Shown here: positions 48,264 through 57,772 of the stretch, in pieces | Numbering within the stretch: position 1 is the stretch's first letter | Layout: each line of letters opens with the position of its first letter | From: Hyphomicrobium sulfonivorans | GTDB lineage: Bacteria > Pseudomonadota > Alphaproteobacteria > Rhizobiales > Hyphomicrobiaceae | Assembly (NCBI RefSeq): GCF_013306565.1 | Contig: NZ_PZPO01000006.1 | Location: 124,001-188,000 of the forward strand | Direction of reading: 5' to 3' | DNA: 64,000 bases | Program-made: the position numbers and the translations under genes | The notes under the pieces: model-generated | Database searches by the model: none | What the model was told of the DNA's origin: nothing | What the model saw: only the letters and a program-made list of their open reading frames with translations

Positions 48264-49844
48264 TTACTGGGCCCTGATGACGAAGCAGTCGATCTGCACC
48301 GTTTTCATCTGCGAGCAGGTGTTGTTCGCGGCCGTCGCATCGAAACCGCGGAAGCGCGCCCGATAGAGCTGGCTTCCACCGCTCTGCACCGGCACGGACA
48401 CCGACGCATAGCCATCAAGCATGCCACCAAGACGCTGGCGGGCCTGCATCATGCGCCGTTCGGCTTCGGCGGCATTACCAAATGCGCCGATCTGAATTTC
48501 AAACGGGCCGCTCGGAGCAGTGCGCGAAGCGGCTCGTGTTGCTGGCGGCGGCAGAGCATGCGGTGGCGGCTGCATCGGGCGCGTGTCCACCCGTTCAAGA
48601 TGGGCTGCCTGGGCCTGGAATGTCGAAGGCCTCAAGGCGCCGGTTTCCGGCACGAAACGTGGCACATACTCCTGCGCCGGTGGTCGCGGGGCGGCGCGCA
48701 AAGGAGCGGTCATGCCTGCTGAGGCGAATTGCTGACGGCGCTGGGGCTCGGCCTGCTCCTGCGCAGCGTTTCCGATCTGCACCGGCCGAACTTTTGCCAC
48801 TGCGATCGAGGACCGGCCACGGTCCGCAGAGGCTACGGGGGGCGGCGGCGGAGCAGGGCGCACTTGCGGCGGTGGAGCCAACTCGGCGCGGGCCTGCATC
48901 TGCGGGCGCTGCGCTGGCTGCGGCGGCGGGGCCGCGCGTGCCACCAGAGCGCTGGCAGGCGCCCGGGTTCTCGTGCGGGACGCCTTGGCGAACGAGCGGC
49001 CGATGATCTTCTGCATTTTGGCGTTGCGCGTGGCGGCGGATTTGCCGCCGAACACCGCCGCTACGATATGCTTGCCATCGCGGCGCACTGACGAAACCAG
49101 GTTGAAGCCAGACGCGCGCGTATAGCCGGTCTTGATGCCGTCGGTGCCCTGATAGCGGTGCAGCAGCGTGTTGTGGTTGCGGTAGGACTTGCCGCGGAAC
49201 GAGAACGAGCGCGTCGCGAACAGCTTATAATGGCGGGGGAAATCGTCCTGCAGCCGCAGGCCCAGGGTGATCATGTCGCGCGCTGTCGTCACCTGGCCGC
49301 TATCGGGCAGACCTGATGCGTTGCGGAATGTTGTCTGGCGCATGCCGAGCGAGCGGGCCTTTTGCGTCATCAGCCGCGCGAAATTCGGCTCCGATCCGCC
49401 GATGTGCTGCGCCAGGGCCACGGCGACGTCATTGGCGGATTTGGTGACGAGCGCCCGGATGGCTTCCAGCACCGTCAGTTCCTCGCCGGCTTTCAGTCCC
49501 AGCTTGGAGGGGGGCACTGCGGCACCCTCTTCGGTCATTCTTATCTTGGAGCCATAGCTCAACCGGCCCATCTCAATGAGCTCGAATGTCATATAGAGCG
49601 TCATCATCTTGGTGAGGGATGCGGGATAGACATGGGCGTCGGCCTGCTCGGTGTGGAGCACCTCACCGGTGTTGGCATCGACAACCATGGCGGCAGAGCG
49701 GGGGGTCTGGGCCTGAGCGCCGTGAGTGGCGGACAGAAGCACCGAAGCAACGATCGCAGCGGCAAGCATTGTGCGCTGCCAACGATTGGCATTCCCCGGG
49801 GTGCCTACAGACTTCGATACGCCGAACATCAAACGCAAACTCAC
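48264..49844 (-). CDS. D-alanyl-D-alanine carboxypeptidase with SPOR domain
   Basis: A 526-residue penicillin-binding protein. The signal peptide ends near AQAQ (residue 46). The catalytic S11 domain has the SxxK motif in PASLTKMM, SxN in TKSANDVA and KTG in GIKTGYTRASG. A ~130-residue Pro/Ala-rich linker follows, then a C-terminal SPOR domain (PFEIQIGAFGNAAEAERRM) that binds denuded glycan strands at the septum. This architecture suggests trimming of wall peptides at division sites. Start GTG 49844 or ATG 49829; both possible. Confidence 0.93.
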   Translation of the reverse strand: MSLRLMFGVSKSVGTPGNANRWQRTMLAAAIVASVLLSATHGAQAQTPRSAAMVVDANTGEVLHTEQADAHVYPASLTKMMTLYMTFELIEMGRLSYGSKIRMTEEGAAVPPSKLGLKAGEELTVLEAIRALVTKSANDVAVALAQHIGGSEPNFARLMTQKARSLGMRQTTFRNASGLPDSGQVTTARDMITLGLRLQDDFPRHYKLFATRSFSFRGKSYRNHNTLLHRYQGTDGIKTGYTRASGFNLVSSVRRDGKHIVAAVFGGKSAATRNAKMQKIIGRSFAKASRTRTRAPASALVARAAPPPQPAQRPQMQARAELAPPPQVRPAPPPPPVASADRGRSSIAVAKVRPVQIGNAAQEQAEPQRRQQFASAGMTAPLRAAPRPPAQEYVPRFVPETGALRPSTFQAQAAHLERVDTRPMQPPPHALPPPATRAASRTAPSGPFEIQIGAFGNAAEAERRMMQARQRLGGMLDGYASVSVPVQSGGSQLYRARFRGFDATAANNTCSQMKTVQIDCFVIRAQ

Positions 49845-50256
49845 TCACCCTTGCGAAGCCTGAGCTGCCTGGCCGCGCATGGAACGCATTACTCATACCA
49901 AGGGAAAGCAGACGTCCCAGGCGAAGCGCCATATGCCGACGGATGGCATAACGGAGCATCGCTTTTGGGCCTCTTTACGGCGCTTTAACCACAAGCGTCG
50001 GCATCGAGGCCCAGTTCGCTCATCCAGAGCGCCTGTCCCAAACTCACCATAGCGCAGTGATGCTGCGGCTCAGTTAATGACCCGATGACCATATCCAGGT
50101 CGTCAGTGGCGGCCCTTATATTGCAATGCGAAAAAGAACTTGAAAATTTGTGCAGTGCGTATAACGATGATTTCAGGGTGATGGTCCCGATTGGACCAGG
50201 GGGCACTGCGAATAGTGCGTTTTTCCTTCGACAGTCTCTAGGACACGGATGGCACC
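49845..50256. other. Divergent gap, carboxypeptidase / phasin
   Basis: About 410 bases with both promoters. The clearest motif is a perfect hairpin TGGTCC-CGATT-GGACCA at 50182-50198, 59 bases before the phasin start; it may be an operator. No gene was recognised. Confidence 0.45.
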
Positions 50257-50586
50257 ATGATTAAGAATTTTGAAGACATGCAGAAGCTGGGGCAGACCAA
50301 CGTCGATACGGCCATGAAGCTGTTCGGCGAGTGGAACAAGAGCTGGCAGGTTATTGCTGCGGAGATGAGCGACTATACGAAGCGCTCATTCGAGGAGAGC
50401 ACGGCTACGCTTGAAAAGCTGATGTCTTCGAAGTCGGTCGAGCAGGCCGTCGAGATCCAGACCAGCTACGCCAAGCGCGCCTATGACGACTACATGCAGC
50501 AGGTTTCCAAGATCGGCGGCCTTTATGCGTCGATGGCCAAGGATGCTTATAAGCCGGTCGAAAAGATCCTGCAGAAGGGCGCCTGA
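50257..50586 (+). CDS. Phasin family protein
   Basis: A 109-residue amphipathic helical protein of the phasin_2 type (FEDMQKLGQTNVDTAMKLFGEWNKSWQ..., YMQQVSKIGGLYASMAKDAYKPVE). Phasins coat polyhydroxyalkanoate granules and some serve as general coiled-coil chaperones. Its presence suggests PHA storage; no PHA synthase is in the window. Single gene with its own terminator. Confidence 0.88.
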   Translation: MIKNFEDMQKLGQTNVDTAMKLFGEWNKSWQVIAAEMSDYTKRSFEESTATLEKLMSSKSVEQAVEIQTSYAKRAYDDYMQQVSKIGGLYASMAKDAYKPVEKILQKGA

Positions 50587-50633
50587 GGGTTCTCCTCGGC
50601 GCAGCAGTTAATTTTACTGCGGCATTGAATTCC

Positions 50634-50661
50634 AAGGCCCGGCGCTCGCCGGGCCTTTTTT
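50634..50661 (+). terminator. Rho-independent terminator of the phasin gene
   Basis: A perfect 10-bp stem AAGGCCCGGC/GCCGGGCCTT, loop GCTC, followed directly by a T-run. Confidence 0.9.
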
Positions 50662-50878
50662 GTGTCCGCTTGCCACCCCATCATAAGCTTCCGGAGATGT
50701 TGGAGCGTTACGATGGCCAACTTTCGCGGATAGCACCGGGAAGGCAGGAGAATACTTCTGACAGAGCATTTGCAGCCAGGCGTGCGCTTGCGTATCGTCG
50801 GCGCTTGCAAGGCGCATATGCGCTGGATTGGCAATGGGTTGGCGGATTCGCGCCGATCAGGGACGGACGTAACCTTTT

Positions 50879-51277
50879 ATGTCGAAGATGTTGACTCTGC
50901 GCCGGCTGACGGTGGCATCGAAAGGCGGCAAGAGCGATCCACCGGGCGCAGAGCCGCCGGACGGTGGACGGGGAAACGAGGACGGCCGCACTGGGCTGGC
51001 CACGAAAACGCGCCCCAAGACCAAAAAGCCAAGCCTCTACAAGGTTCTTTTGCTCAACGACGACTACACGCCGATGGAGTTTGTCGTTTTGGTTCTTGAG
51101 AAGTTTTTTGCCAAAGGCCCCGATGAAGCCACACGTATTATGCTCCATGTCCATCACAAGGGCGTGGGCGTGTGTGGTGTCTATCCATACGAGGTCGCTG
51201 AAACAAAAGTGACGCAAGTCATGGATTTTTCACGACAGAACGGTCATCCTCTTCAGTGCACCATGGAGAAAGAGTAG
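50879..51277 (+). CDS. clpS: ATP-dependent Clp protease adaptor ClpS
   Basis: A 132-residue N-end-rule adaptor that hands substrates with destabilising N-terminal residues to ClpAP. The ClpS core is the last ~85 residues: [43 protein letters not shown], and C-terminal LQCTMEKE. The NDD and the HxxH-like residues of the N-degron pocket are present. The first ~45 residues are a polar extension. Seven bases separate it from clpA. Start ATG 50879 (an internal ATG four codons on is possible). Confidence 0.95.
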   Translation: MSKMLTLRRLTVASKGGKSDPPGAEPPDGGRGNEDGRTGLATKTRPKTKKPSLYKVLLLNDDYTPMEFVVLVLEKFFAKGPDEATRIMLHVHHKGVGVCGVYPYEVAETKVTQVMDFSRQNGHPLQCTMEKE

Positions 51278-51284
51278 GTCTGCC

Positions 51285-53738
51285 TTGCCGTCGTTCTCAA
51301 AGAGCCTGGAAAGTGCCCTACACCGCGCCTTGGAAGCTGCCAACGAGCGCAGCCACGAGTACGCTACGCTCGAACATTTGCTGCTGGCTCTCCTAGATGA
51401 TCGCGATGCCGCGGCAGTCATGCGAGCGTGTACGGTCGATCTCGACACGCTGCGTTCACGGCTTGTCAATTATCTGGACAACGACCTAGCGGCGTTGGTT
51501 TCACGCGATGCAACCGAGGCGCAGCCGACAACCGGCTTCCAGCGCGTCATTCATCGCGCGGTTGTGCATGTGCAATCGTCCGGCCGTGAGGAAGTGACTG
51601 GCGCCAATGTGCTGGTCGCGATCTTCGCCGAGCGCGAAAGCCATGCCGCGTACTTCCTGCAGGAGCAGGACATGACCCGCTTCGATGCGGTTCAGTACAT
51701 TTCGCACGGCATCGCCAAGCGGCAGGGAATGTCCGAGCCGCGCAGCGTGCGCGGTGTGGACGAGGACCAGACCGTGGAGGGCGAGGAGCGCAAACCCGGT
51801 CAGGACGCGCTCAATACCTATTGCGTCAACCTCAACCGCAAGGCGCGCGACGGCAAGATCGATCCGCTGATCGGCCGCGAGCAGGAAGTGCTGCGTACGA
51901 TTCAGGTGCTGTGCCGCCGCCAGAAAAATAACCCGCTGCTGGTGGGTGATCCAGGCGTCGGCAAGACGGCGATCGCTGAGGGTCTTGCGCGCAAGATCAT
52001 CAAGGGCGAAGTGCCTGAAGTGCTGCAGGACGCCACCATCTTCGCGCTCGACATGGGCGCGTTGCTGGCCGGCACCCGTTATCGCGGCGACTTCGAGGAG
52101 CGCCTGAAAGCGGTGATGAAGGAGATCGAGAACTATCCGGGCTCGATCCTGTTCATCGACGAGATCCACACTGTTATTGGTGCTGGCGCAACTTCGGGCG
52201 GCGCGATGGATGCATCGAACCTTCTGAAGCCGGCGTTGCAGTCGGGCAGCGTGCGCTGCATCGGCTCGACGACGTACAAGGAATATCGCCAGCACTTCGA
52301 GAAGGATCGCGCGCTGGTGCGGCGGTTCCAGAAGATCGACGTGAAGGAGCCCTCGATCGAGGATGCCGTCGCGATCGTGAAGGGTTTGAAGCCCTACTTC
52401 GAGGACTTCCACAAGCTGAAGTACACCAACGATGCCATCCGCACGGCGGTGGAGCTTTCAGCGCGCTACATCCACGACCGTAAGCTGCCCGACAAGGCGA
52501 TCGATGTGATCGACGAGACGGGCGCGTCGCAGATGTTGCTGCCGGAAAACAAGCGCAAGAAGAAGATCACCGTAAAGGAGATCGAGGCCACCATCGCCAC
52601 GATGGCGCGCATTCCGCCGAAGACCGTTACGAAGTCCGATGCAGAGGTTCTCATCAATCTTGAGAAGGATCTGAAGCGGGTCGTCTTCGGGCAGAACCCG
52701 GCGATCGATGCGCTTTCGTCTGCGATCAAACTTTCGCGCGCTGGCCTGCGTGAACCGGAAAAGCCGATTGGCTGCTACCTGTTCTCCGGCCCCACCGGCG
52801 TCGGCAAGACGGAAGTTGCCAAGCAGCTTGCCGATCTGATGGGCATCGAGTTGCTGCGCTTCGACATGTCGGAATACATGGAGAAGCACACGGTCTCGCG
52901 TCTCATCGGTGCGCCTCCGGGATACGTCGGCTTCGATCAGGGCGGCCTGCTGACCGATGGCGTTGATCAGCATCCGCACTGCGTGCTGCTGCTCGACGAA
53001 ATCGAGAAGGCGCATCCGGATCTGTACAACATTCTGTTGCAGGTCATGGACCACGGCAAGCTGACGGACCACAACGGCAAGTCGGTCGATTTCCGCAACG
53101 TCATTCTCATCATGACGACCAACGCGGGCGCTTCCGATCTCGCCAAGCCGCCGATGGGCTTCAATCGCGTGCGGCGCGAAGGTGAGGACAGCGATGCGAT
53201 CAATCGCATGTTCACGCCGGAGTTCCGCAACCGTCTTGACGCTGTCGTGCCGTTTGCCGGTCTGCCGCCGGAGGTGATTTCGAAGGTGGTCGACAAGTTC
53301 GTCTTCCAGCTCGAAGCGCAGCTTGCAGATCGCGGCGTCATGATCGAACTGTCGGAAGAAGCCACTCAGTGGCTGGCCGAGAACGGTTACGACGAGAAGT
53401 TCGGCGCCCGTCCGCTGGCCCGTCTCATCCAGGAGAAGATCAAGCGGCCGCTGGCCGATGAGCTTCTGTTCGGCAAGCTGGAGCATGGCGGTACGGTGAA
53501 GGTTGTCGTCGAGGGCGAAGGCGCCGAGCGCAAGCTGGCGTTTGAGTTCCTGGCGAGCGAGCCGGGCAAGCGGGCCAAGGCCAAGCGCTCCGAGGAAGAA
53601 GACGAGGACGAGGGCGAGTTGCAGTCAGAGCTCGTCGATGCTGCGCCATCACGCAAGGCTCTGCCGTCGCCAAAGGAGCGCGGTGGCAAGGGTTCCGGCG
53701 CAGTGCCTAACGTGCCCCGTCGCGGCAAGGACGAATAA
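51285..53738 (+). CDS. clpA: ATP-dependent Clp protease ATP-binding subunit ClpA
   Basis: An 817-residue double-AAA+ unfoldase that feeds substrates to ClpP. The N-domain starts [33 protein letters not shown], where ClpS docks. D1 Walker A is GDPGVGKTA with [14 protein letters not shown] as Walker B; D2 Walker A is GPTGVGKTE with [13 protein letters not shown]. The D2 domain ends near residue 755; the tail is charged, acidic then basic. The start is TTG 51285, which exactly matches the usual ClpA N-terminus MPSFS. Ends in a strong terminator. Confidence 0.97.
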   Translation: MPSFSKSLESALHRALEAANERSHEYATLEHLLLALLDDRDAAAVMRACTVDLDTLRSRLVNYLDNDLAALVSRDATEAQPTTGFQRVIHRAVVHVQSSGREEVTGANVLVAIFAERESHAAYFLQEQDMTRFDAVQYISHGIAKRQGMSEPRSVRGVDEDQTVEGEERKPGQDALNTYCVNLNRKARDGKIDPLIGREQEVLRTIQVLCRRQKNNPLLVGDPGVGKTAIAEGLARKIIKGEVPEVLQDATIFALDMGALLAGTRYRGDFEERLKAVMKEIENYPGSILFIDEIHTVIGAGATSGGAMDASNLLKPALQSGSVRCIGSTTYKEYRQHFEKDRALVRRFQKIDVKEPSIEDAVAIVKGLKPYFEDFHKLKYTNDAIRTAVELSARYIHDRKLPDKAIDVIDETGASQMLLPENKRKKKITVKEIEATIATMARIPPKTVTKSDAEVLINLEKDLKRVVFGQNPAIDALSSAIKLSRAGLREPEKPIGCYLFSGPTGVGKTEVAKQLADLMGIELLRFDMSEYMEKHTVSRLIGAPPGYVGFDQGGLLTDGVDQHPHCVLLLDEIEKAHPDLYNILLQVMDHGKLTDHNGKSVDFRNVILIMTTNAGASDLAKPPMGFNRVRREGEDSDAINRMFTPEFRNRLDAVVPFAGLPPEVISKVVDKFVFQLEAQLADRGVMIELSEEATQWLAENGYDEKFGARPLARLIQEKIKRPLADELLFGKLEHGGTVKVVVEGEGAERKLAFEFLASEPGKRAKAKRSEEEDEDEGELQSELVDAAPSRKALPSPKERGGKGSGAVPNVPRRGKDE

Positions 53739-53763
53739 TTTCGTTCGCCGCACGTCGAAAAAT

Positions 53764-53797
53764 AAAAAGCGCCGGAGAAAACTCCGGCGCTTTTTTT
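53764..53797 (+). terminator. Rho-independent terminator of clpS-clpA
   Basis: Perfect 11-bp stem AAGCGCCGGAG-type (GCGCCGGA/TCCGGCGC at the core), loop GAAAAC, followed by seven T. It separates clpA from the A+T-rich orphan gene. Confidence 0.9.
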
Positions 53798-53896
53798 CTA
53801 CGCATGCGTTGAAGTGTGGAAGACTATCGTCCGAAGATTGTATTTTAACGTAGAAAGGCTCAAACTGTAGACAACAAAGTTCTTTGGGCTTGCCAA

Positions 53897-54745
53897 ATGT
53901 ATGACAACAGACTTGTGATTTCATTCTCTGGTAGCTTAGCGGATCAACACCGACTACCAGCCTACGCGGGCACACAATCTTTGAGCGGGATCGCGCGATC
54001 AATACTGATTCCGATGATGTACCTTGCTGAAGGTAAGGTGAGACATAGAAAACTAAGCCATAGAGGCTTTGAGCTAGATCTTGTAGCTACTCGTCCTGGA
54101 AGTTTTGAATCCGTCTATGAGTTGATTTCTAATCCTGGGGCGATGATTGCCTGGGAATTCTTAGCAAACGTAGGAATCGATGTTGCTAAAGATTTTGCGG
54201 TAGATTTTGTAAAAAGCATTATTAATCGCTCAGTCGGAAATGATGCGTCAGAAAATATAGAAGATTTAGAACGGGATGGACGACTTCCAATCGGAGACGT
54301 CCATGCGCTTGTTGACGCGGTTGAGCCCGCTGTTAAGCAGGCCCATGCATCAATCGGAAATGGCGCGTCCAATATATTGATCATCAATGGCGACCGAAAT
54401 GTCGTAAAATTGGATGCGAGAACAAAAGCGTTTGTTATGAGCGCAGAGGAGGATCCGGACGTTCGCGATATGGACTTTAGCATAGGTAGTTTTAACGCAA
54501 ACACAGGATATGGCCGCGCATTTCATTATCAAGATCAACGAACAATACCTTTTGTATTGTCTGGTCAAGCTGATGCAAAAACTGTGAATGCAATCCTAGC
54601 TAGTCTTAGCGAATATACGCGTGTCAAACGCTTTGGAGAAGGGCAAGTCTCCCGCGTGCGATTAACTTACACGACGATTGTCGCTCCCGATGGCAGAGTG
54701 AAAAAAATGGAAATTATAAAAGCGCGTAATATAGTCTCTATGTAA
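53897..54745 (+). CDS. A+T-rich orphan protein, unknown function (possible acquired gene)
   Basis: A 282-residue protein coded in DNA far richer in A+T than the rest (for example 54181-54240 is about 35% G+C), with codons such as TTA and ATA that neighbours avoid. Residues 1-55 (LVISFSGSLADQHRLPAYAG, YLAEGKVRHRKLSHRG) look like a beta-rich domain, about 70-105 are a hydrophobic/amphipathic helical segment (GAMIAWEFLANVGIDVAKDF), and about 200-280 form a second beta-rich domain (YGRAFHYQDQRTIPF, VRLTYTTIVAPDGRVKK). I recall similar uncharacterised proteins under DUF79xx names but cannot confirm. It stands alone between the clpA terminator and an AhpD-like gene. Confidence 0.8.
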   Translation: MYDNRLVISFSGSLADQHRLPAYAGTQSLSGIARSILIPMMYLAEGKVRHRKLSHRGFELDLVATRPGSFESVYELISNPGAMIAWEFLANVGIDVAKDFAVDFVKSIINRSVGNDASENIEDLERDGRLPIGDVHALVDAVEPAVKQAHASIGNGASNILIINGDRNVVKLDARTKAFVMSAEEDPDVRDMDFSIGSFNANTGYGRAFHYQDQRTIPFVLSGQADAKTVNAILASLSEYTRVKRFGEGQVSRVRLTYTTIVAPDGRVKKMEIIKARNIVSM

Positions 54746-54820
54746 TTGCATCAGGATTGCGGACTGGCCCTTCGATTTTAATAATCGAAAGGCGCTTGGT
54801 TTCCTTCAGATTTTTTTCCG

Positions 54821-55174
54821 TTATTTGGCTTCGGCCATGGAAGCGTCGACGGCATCGAGCGCGCGGGCCGAATAGACCAGTGCGGCGCCTGCGTTCATGG
54901 CGATGGCAACGCCCAGGGCTTCCGCAACCTGTTCCTTGGTGGCGCCGTTCTCGACCGCCTTTTGTGCGTGCACTGATATGCAGCCGTCGCAGCGCGTCGT
55001 TACGGCGACCGCGAGCGAAATCAACTGCCGGGTTTTCTCGTCGAGTTGCGCGGTTTTGGCGCCAGCGCCGCTGGCCATCATGTAGCCGCCAACGGAGTCG
55101 GGTGAAAGCTTGCTGAGTTCGCCCACGCGACCCATCAATGCGTTGCGATATTTGGCCCAATCGACCAGTGCCAT
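54821..55174 (-). CDS. AhpD/carboxymuconolactone-decarboxylase-like protein
   Basis: A 117-residue all-helical protein with the redox motif Cys-Asp-Gly-Cys in VTTRCDGCISVHAQKA, followed by the conserved His three residues past the second Cys. KTRQLISLAVAV before it and EQVAEALGVAIAMNAGAAL after it match the family. AhpD members reduce peroxide-protein partners; others are decarboxylases, but the CxxC-H favours redox function. A longer overlapping frame on the same strand is out of register with this family. It lies just upstream, in reading direction, of the orphan gene's 3' end (convergent). Confidence 0.92.
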   Translation of the reverse strand: MALVDWAKYRNALMGRVGELSKLSPDSVGGYMMASGAGAKTAQLDEKTRQLISLAVAVTTRCDGCISVHAQKAVENGATKEQVAEALGVAIAMNAGAALVYSARALDAVDASMAEAK

Positions 55175-55224
55175 GTTTTTCTCCTTGGGGTGCTTTTGTT
55201 GTTGGTTGCGAGTGTCGCTGGCTA

Positions 55225-56067
55225 TCAGTTCGCCAGGGCGCGGTTGGCGGATGCACCGGTGAAGGTCGTCCGGGCTGAATCGATGGCGGTCACCTGCACA
55301 GCGTTGTTGCCGTCCGGATCGTTCACATAGGTGAAGCGCAGGTTGGGATTGGTGGAAATCGAGATGCCCAGATCGGCGTTGAAGATGAGATCGTCGCCGC
55401 GCTTCACTTCAATGTCGCGGATGAACCATGCCGGCACATAGCCGCGCGAAACCTGATCGATCTGCAGGCCGCTGTTGTTGGGGTGTTTGATCATCACCAG
55501 GCCGTCACGCAGCGCTGTTTGCGCCTGTTCCGGTTCGTAGCTTCTGACCATCATCTTGCCGATGTCGGCGTTGGCGCCGTCAGCATCCTTCGGTGCAGGA
55601 GCGGAGCACCCGCCCGATGCCTTCACGAACGCCTTTGCCATGTGGAGTTTGCCGTCTTCCGTTTCCACAATCGCGCGAATGAAGGTGTAGGTGTCGACGC
55701 GTACGCGCGTTGTCATGCGGCGCTCACCGCCACTGCCGGCAGCCGGACCGAACTCGAACTTCGCGGCAATCGGTGCGGGGTTCTTGTCGATGATCAGAGC
55801 CATTGAGCGCAACGGCCCCTGCACGGTGGCTGGAACGCTGATTGTGATCGGAACAACGGCGGGATCTTCGGCGCGCTCGGGTGCTTCAATCGTCACTACG
55901 CCATCGCCTTCGACAATCTGGCGATCACCGAAAACGCTTTTCTGCAAATCCGGCCACGGATCGTCGTCATCGCTGGCGATGGCTGCAACCGGCATGGCAA
56001 GCATCAGTGCGGTGACGACGCCCGCGATGCGGCGAACAGTGAAACATGATGCGATCTTGCTCAGCAT
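55225..56067 (-). CDS. SoxYZ-like carrier protein (quinoprotein-dehydrogenase-associated)
   Basis: A 280-residue exported protein: signal peptide to about AIAS (residue 32), a SoxY-like part (about 36-155: DPWPDLQKSVFG, VPITISVPAT, ending ASGGCSAPAP with the likely carrier Cys), then a SoxZ-like part (about 170-265: DLIFNADLGISISTNPNLRFTY). Fusion of the two in one chain defines the family linked to PQQ quinoproteins; true SoxY ends GGCGG, here GGCSA within the chain. It may carry sulfur or a redox unit for quinoprotein turnover. It is 55 bases from the zinc hydrolase gene on the same strand. Confidence 0.85.
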   Translation of the reverse strand: MLSKIASCFTVRRIAGVVTALMLAMPVAAIASDDDDPWPDLQKSVFGDRQIVEGDGVVTIEAPERAEDPAVVPITISVPATVQGPLRSMALIIDKNPAPIAAKFEFGPAAGSGGERRMTTRVRVDTYTFIRAIVETEDGKLHMAKAFVKASGGCSAPAPKDADGANADIGKMMVRSYEPEQAQTALRDGLVMIKHPNNSGLQIDQVSRGYVPAWFIRDIEVKRGDDLIFNADLGISISTNPNLRFTYVNDPDGNNAVQVTAIDSARTTFTGASANRALAN

Positions 56068-56122
56068 GTGCGTCTCCGTCCCTAATTTGTGAGGCCTGAT
56101 TTCTGGCGCCCTGATTTTTCGC

Positions 56123-57160
56123 TTATTCCCATTCCAGTTCGGCGAACGCGGCGGTTACGTTACGCACGTGGTACTGATCGAACATTTCCCACTTGCCGCG
56201 TTCTGATTGTCCGGCTGTCTTGGTGGCGTCGGAAAGGGTTTTTCCTTCGGCAATGAGCTTGCGGACATCGCCCGCCACCGTCTGCCAATAGCGTTTCTCG
56301 TCCGCCAGCGCGGCGGGAATTTCCATGCTGGCTGGCCCATGTCCGGGCACGACCCGCGCGGGCGGGCTGCTTTCAAGCTTGTCGATCACAGTCAGCCAGC
56401 CGCGCAGCGAGCCGTCAAGCGTCGGGATGTGTTCCGAAAACAGAAGATCGCCGAGAAACATCGTTCCTGTTTTAGCGTCGGTAACGATCAGGTCGTTGTC
56501 GGTGTGGGCTGCGGGCTGCGCTTCCAGCACAAGTTCGCGCCCGCCAAGATCCAGTGTCAGCTTGTCTTGCACCTCAAGCGTGGGCAGCACGATCTCGGTG
56601 CCCGCGAACGCTGCCTCGCCAAGCGCTGATTTGGTGTTGTTGAGATAGGTTTCCGCGCGCGCCGAAAGCCCCCGCGCCATCTTGTGATGCGCCACAAACT
56701 CAGGCTTGTCATCGCGGAAAGCAACGTTGCCGAATACGTGATCGGGATGCATGTGCGTGTTGATCACATAACGGATCGGTTTGTCGGTGATGGACTTGAT
56801 GGCCGCCCGCATGTCCGCGCCGATCTGCGCACTGCCGAGCGTATCGATAACTGCCACCGCATCATCCCCAACGATGAAACCGGCGTTCGACATGTCGCCA
56901 CGGTTATCGGCCGACTGCAGCTCGTGGCGGCCGGTGTGGACATAAACGCCCGGCGCAATTTCGCTGAATGCCATCGGTTCAGCTGCCTGCGCCGGAAAAT
57001 GCCCCCATAGCGGCACGGAGGAAATCGCCATGCCCGCGATCAGCAACTCACGGCGTGTCAGACCGGGCAGCCGATGTCGCGGCCACAGCGAAAATGCTTC
57101 CTGGTCCGGCCCGGTGCCGAATGCGGCTTCTTCGTTTCTTGTTCTTGCCGGTGGCACCAT
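56123..57160 (-). CDS. Tat-exported metallo-beta-lactamase-fold hydrolase (quinoprotein relay type)
   Basis: A 345-residue MBL-fold protein. A twin-arginine signal (LTRRELLIAGMAI, Arg36-Arg37) precedes the domain. The zinc motif is HMHPDH at 136-141; further ligands lie in AAHTDNDLIV, FLGDLLFSEH and VPGHGP. It resembles SoxH-related hydrolases paired with SoxYZ-like carriers in PQQ-using alphaproteobacteria. The substrate is unknown. ATG 57160 has GGAGGAAGG, a very strong ribosome-binding site. The pair with 55225 is an operon. Confidence 0.88.
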   Translation of the reverse strand: MVPPARTRNEEAAFGTGPDQEAFSLWPRHRLPGLTRRELLIAGMAISSVPLWGHFPAQAAEPMAFSEIAPGVYVHTGRHELQSADNRGDMSNAGFIVGDDAVAVIDTLGSAQIGADMRAAIKSITDKPIRYVINTHMHPDHVFGNVAFRDDKPEFVAHHKMARGLSARAETYLNNTKSALGEAAFAGTEIVLPTLEVQDKLTLDLGGRELVLEAQPAAHTDNDLIVTDAKTGTMFLGDLLFSEHIPTLDGSLRGWLTVIDKLESSPPARVVPGHGPASMEIPAALADEKRYWQTVAGDVRKLIAEGKTLSDATKTAGQSERGKWEMFDQYHVRNVTAAFAELEWE

Positions 57161-57190
57161 GGTTCCTTCCTCCCAAGCGGATCGGATATA

Positions 57191-57772
57191 TCAGGCGTCT
57201 TTGCGTGTGATGCTGTCCAGAAGCTGGCGGAATACCGGTTTAATGACACCGGGGTCTTTCAGTGCCCACGCAACAACGCTGGCGCCCTGCAGTGTGCTGA
57301 GCAACAGCAGGGCGGTTCGCTTTGGCGGCGCGTGCAACGTGATTTCACCGCTGGCCGCCCCGTTGCGCAGCGCCATTTCAAGCCAATCGACATGTAGCTC
57401 GAAAAACGCTTTCACGCGCTTTTGCATGGAAGGTGGCAGATAGGCGGCATCAGCTGCCAGTGCGCCGCACAGCGGCATCTGCCCTTCGGCGAGACTGCCT
57501 GAAAAGAAATCGCCATACGTGCGGAGCTGTTTCGTAGCGCCGCCGCCCGAGGCGGAAAGCTCGACAAGCTGGGCGCGGAAGCGTTCGAGATAATTTTCGA
57601 TCAGCGCGTTGCCCAACACTTCCTTGGTGGAAAAGTGATGATGGATGCTGGCCTTGCGAATGCCGACCCGCTCCGAAAGATCGCCGTAGCTGAAGGCGGC
57701 ATACCCGAGCGTACGCACCAGCGTTTCAGCTTCGGCAAGCAGGGCTGTGCGGGTGTCGATGGCATTGCTCAT
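57191..57772 (-). CDS. TetR family transcriptional regulator
   Basis: A 193-residue TetR-type repressor. Residues about 8-55 hold the HTH (AETLVRTLGYAAFSYGDLSERVGIRKASIHHHFSTKE). The ligand domain has a Cys102 near FCGAL-like PLCGALAADA, reminiscent of AcuR/NemR-like redox or electrophile sensors. A perfect 8-2-8 palindrome lies just upstream (57782-57799), the likely autoregulatory site. It starts 31 bases upstream of the Tat hydrolase gene on the same strand and probably heads that operon. ATG 57772 has no ribosome-binding site; the mRNA may be leaderless. Confidence 0.92.
   Translation of the reverse strand: MSNAIDTRTALLAEAETLVRTLGYAAFSYGDLSERVGIRKASIHHHFSTKEVLGNALIENYLERFRAQLVELSASGGGATKQLRTYGDFFSGSLAEGQMPLCGALAADAAYLPPSMQKRVKAFFELHVDWLEMALRNGAASGEITLHAPPKRTALLLLSTLQGASVVAWALKDPGVIKPVFRQLLDSITRKDA

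Noticed and set aside
48264-48750. Frameshift or fusion in the carboxypeptidase tail
   Set aside because: The Pro/Ala-rich linker looks odd, but the frame is continuous and the SPOR domain at the end is intact, so the architecture is natural.
54738-55256. 172-codon frame overlapping the AhpD-like gene on the same strand
   Set aside because: Out of register with the clear CxxC family protein; Arg/Gly-rich product without motif.
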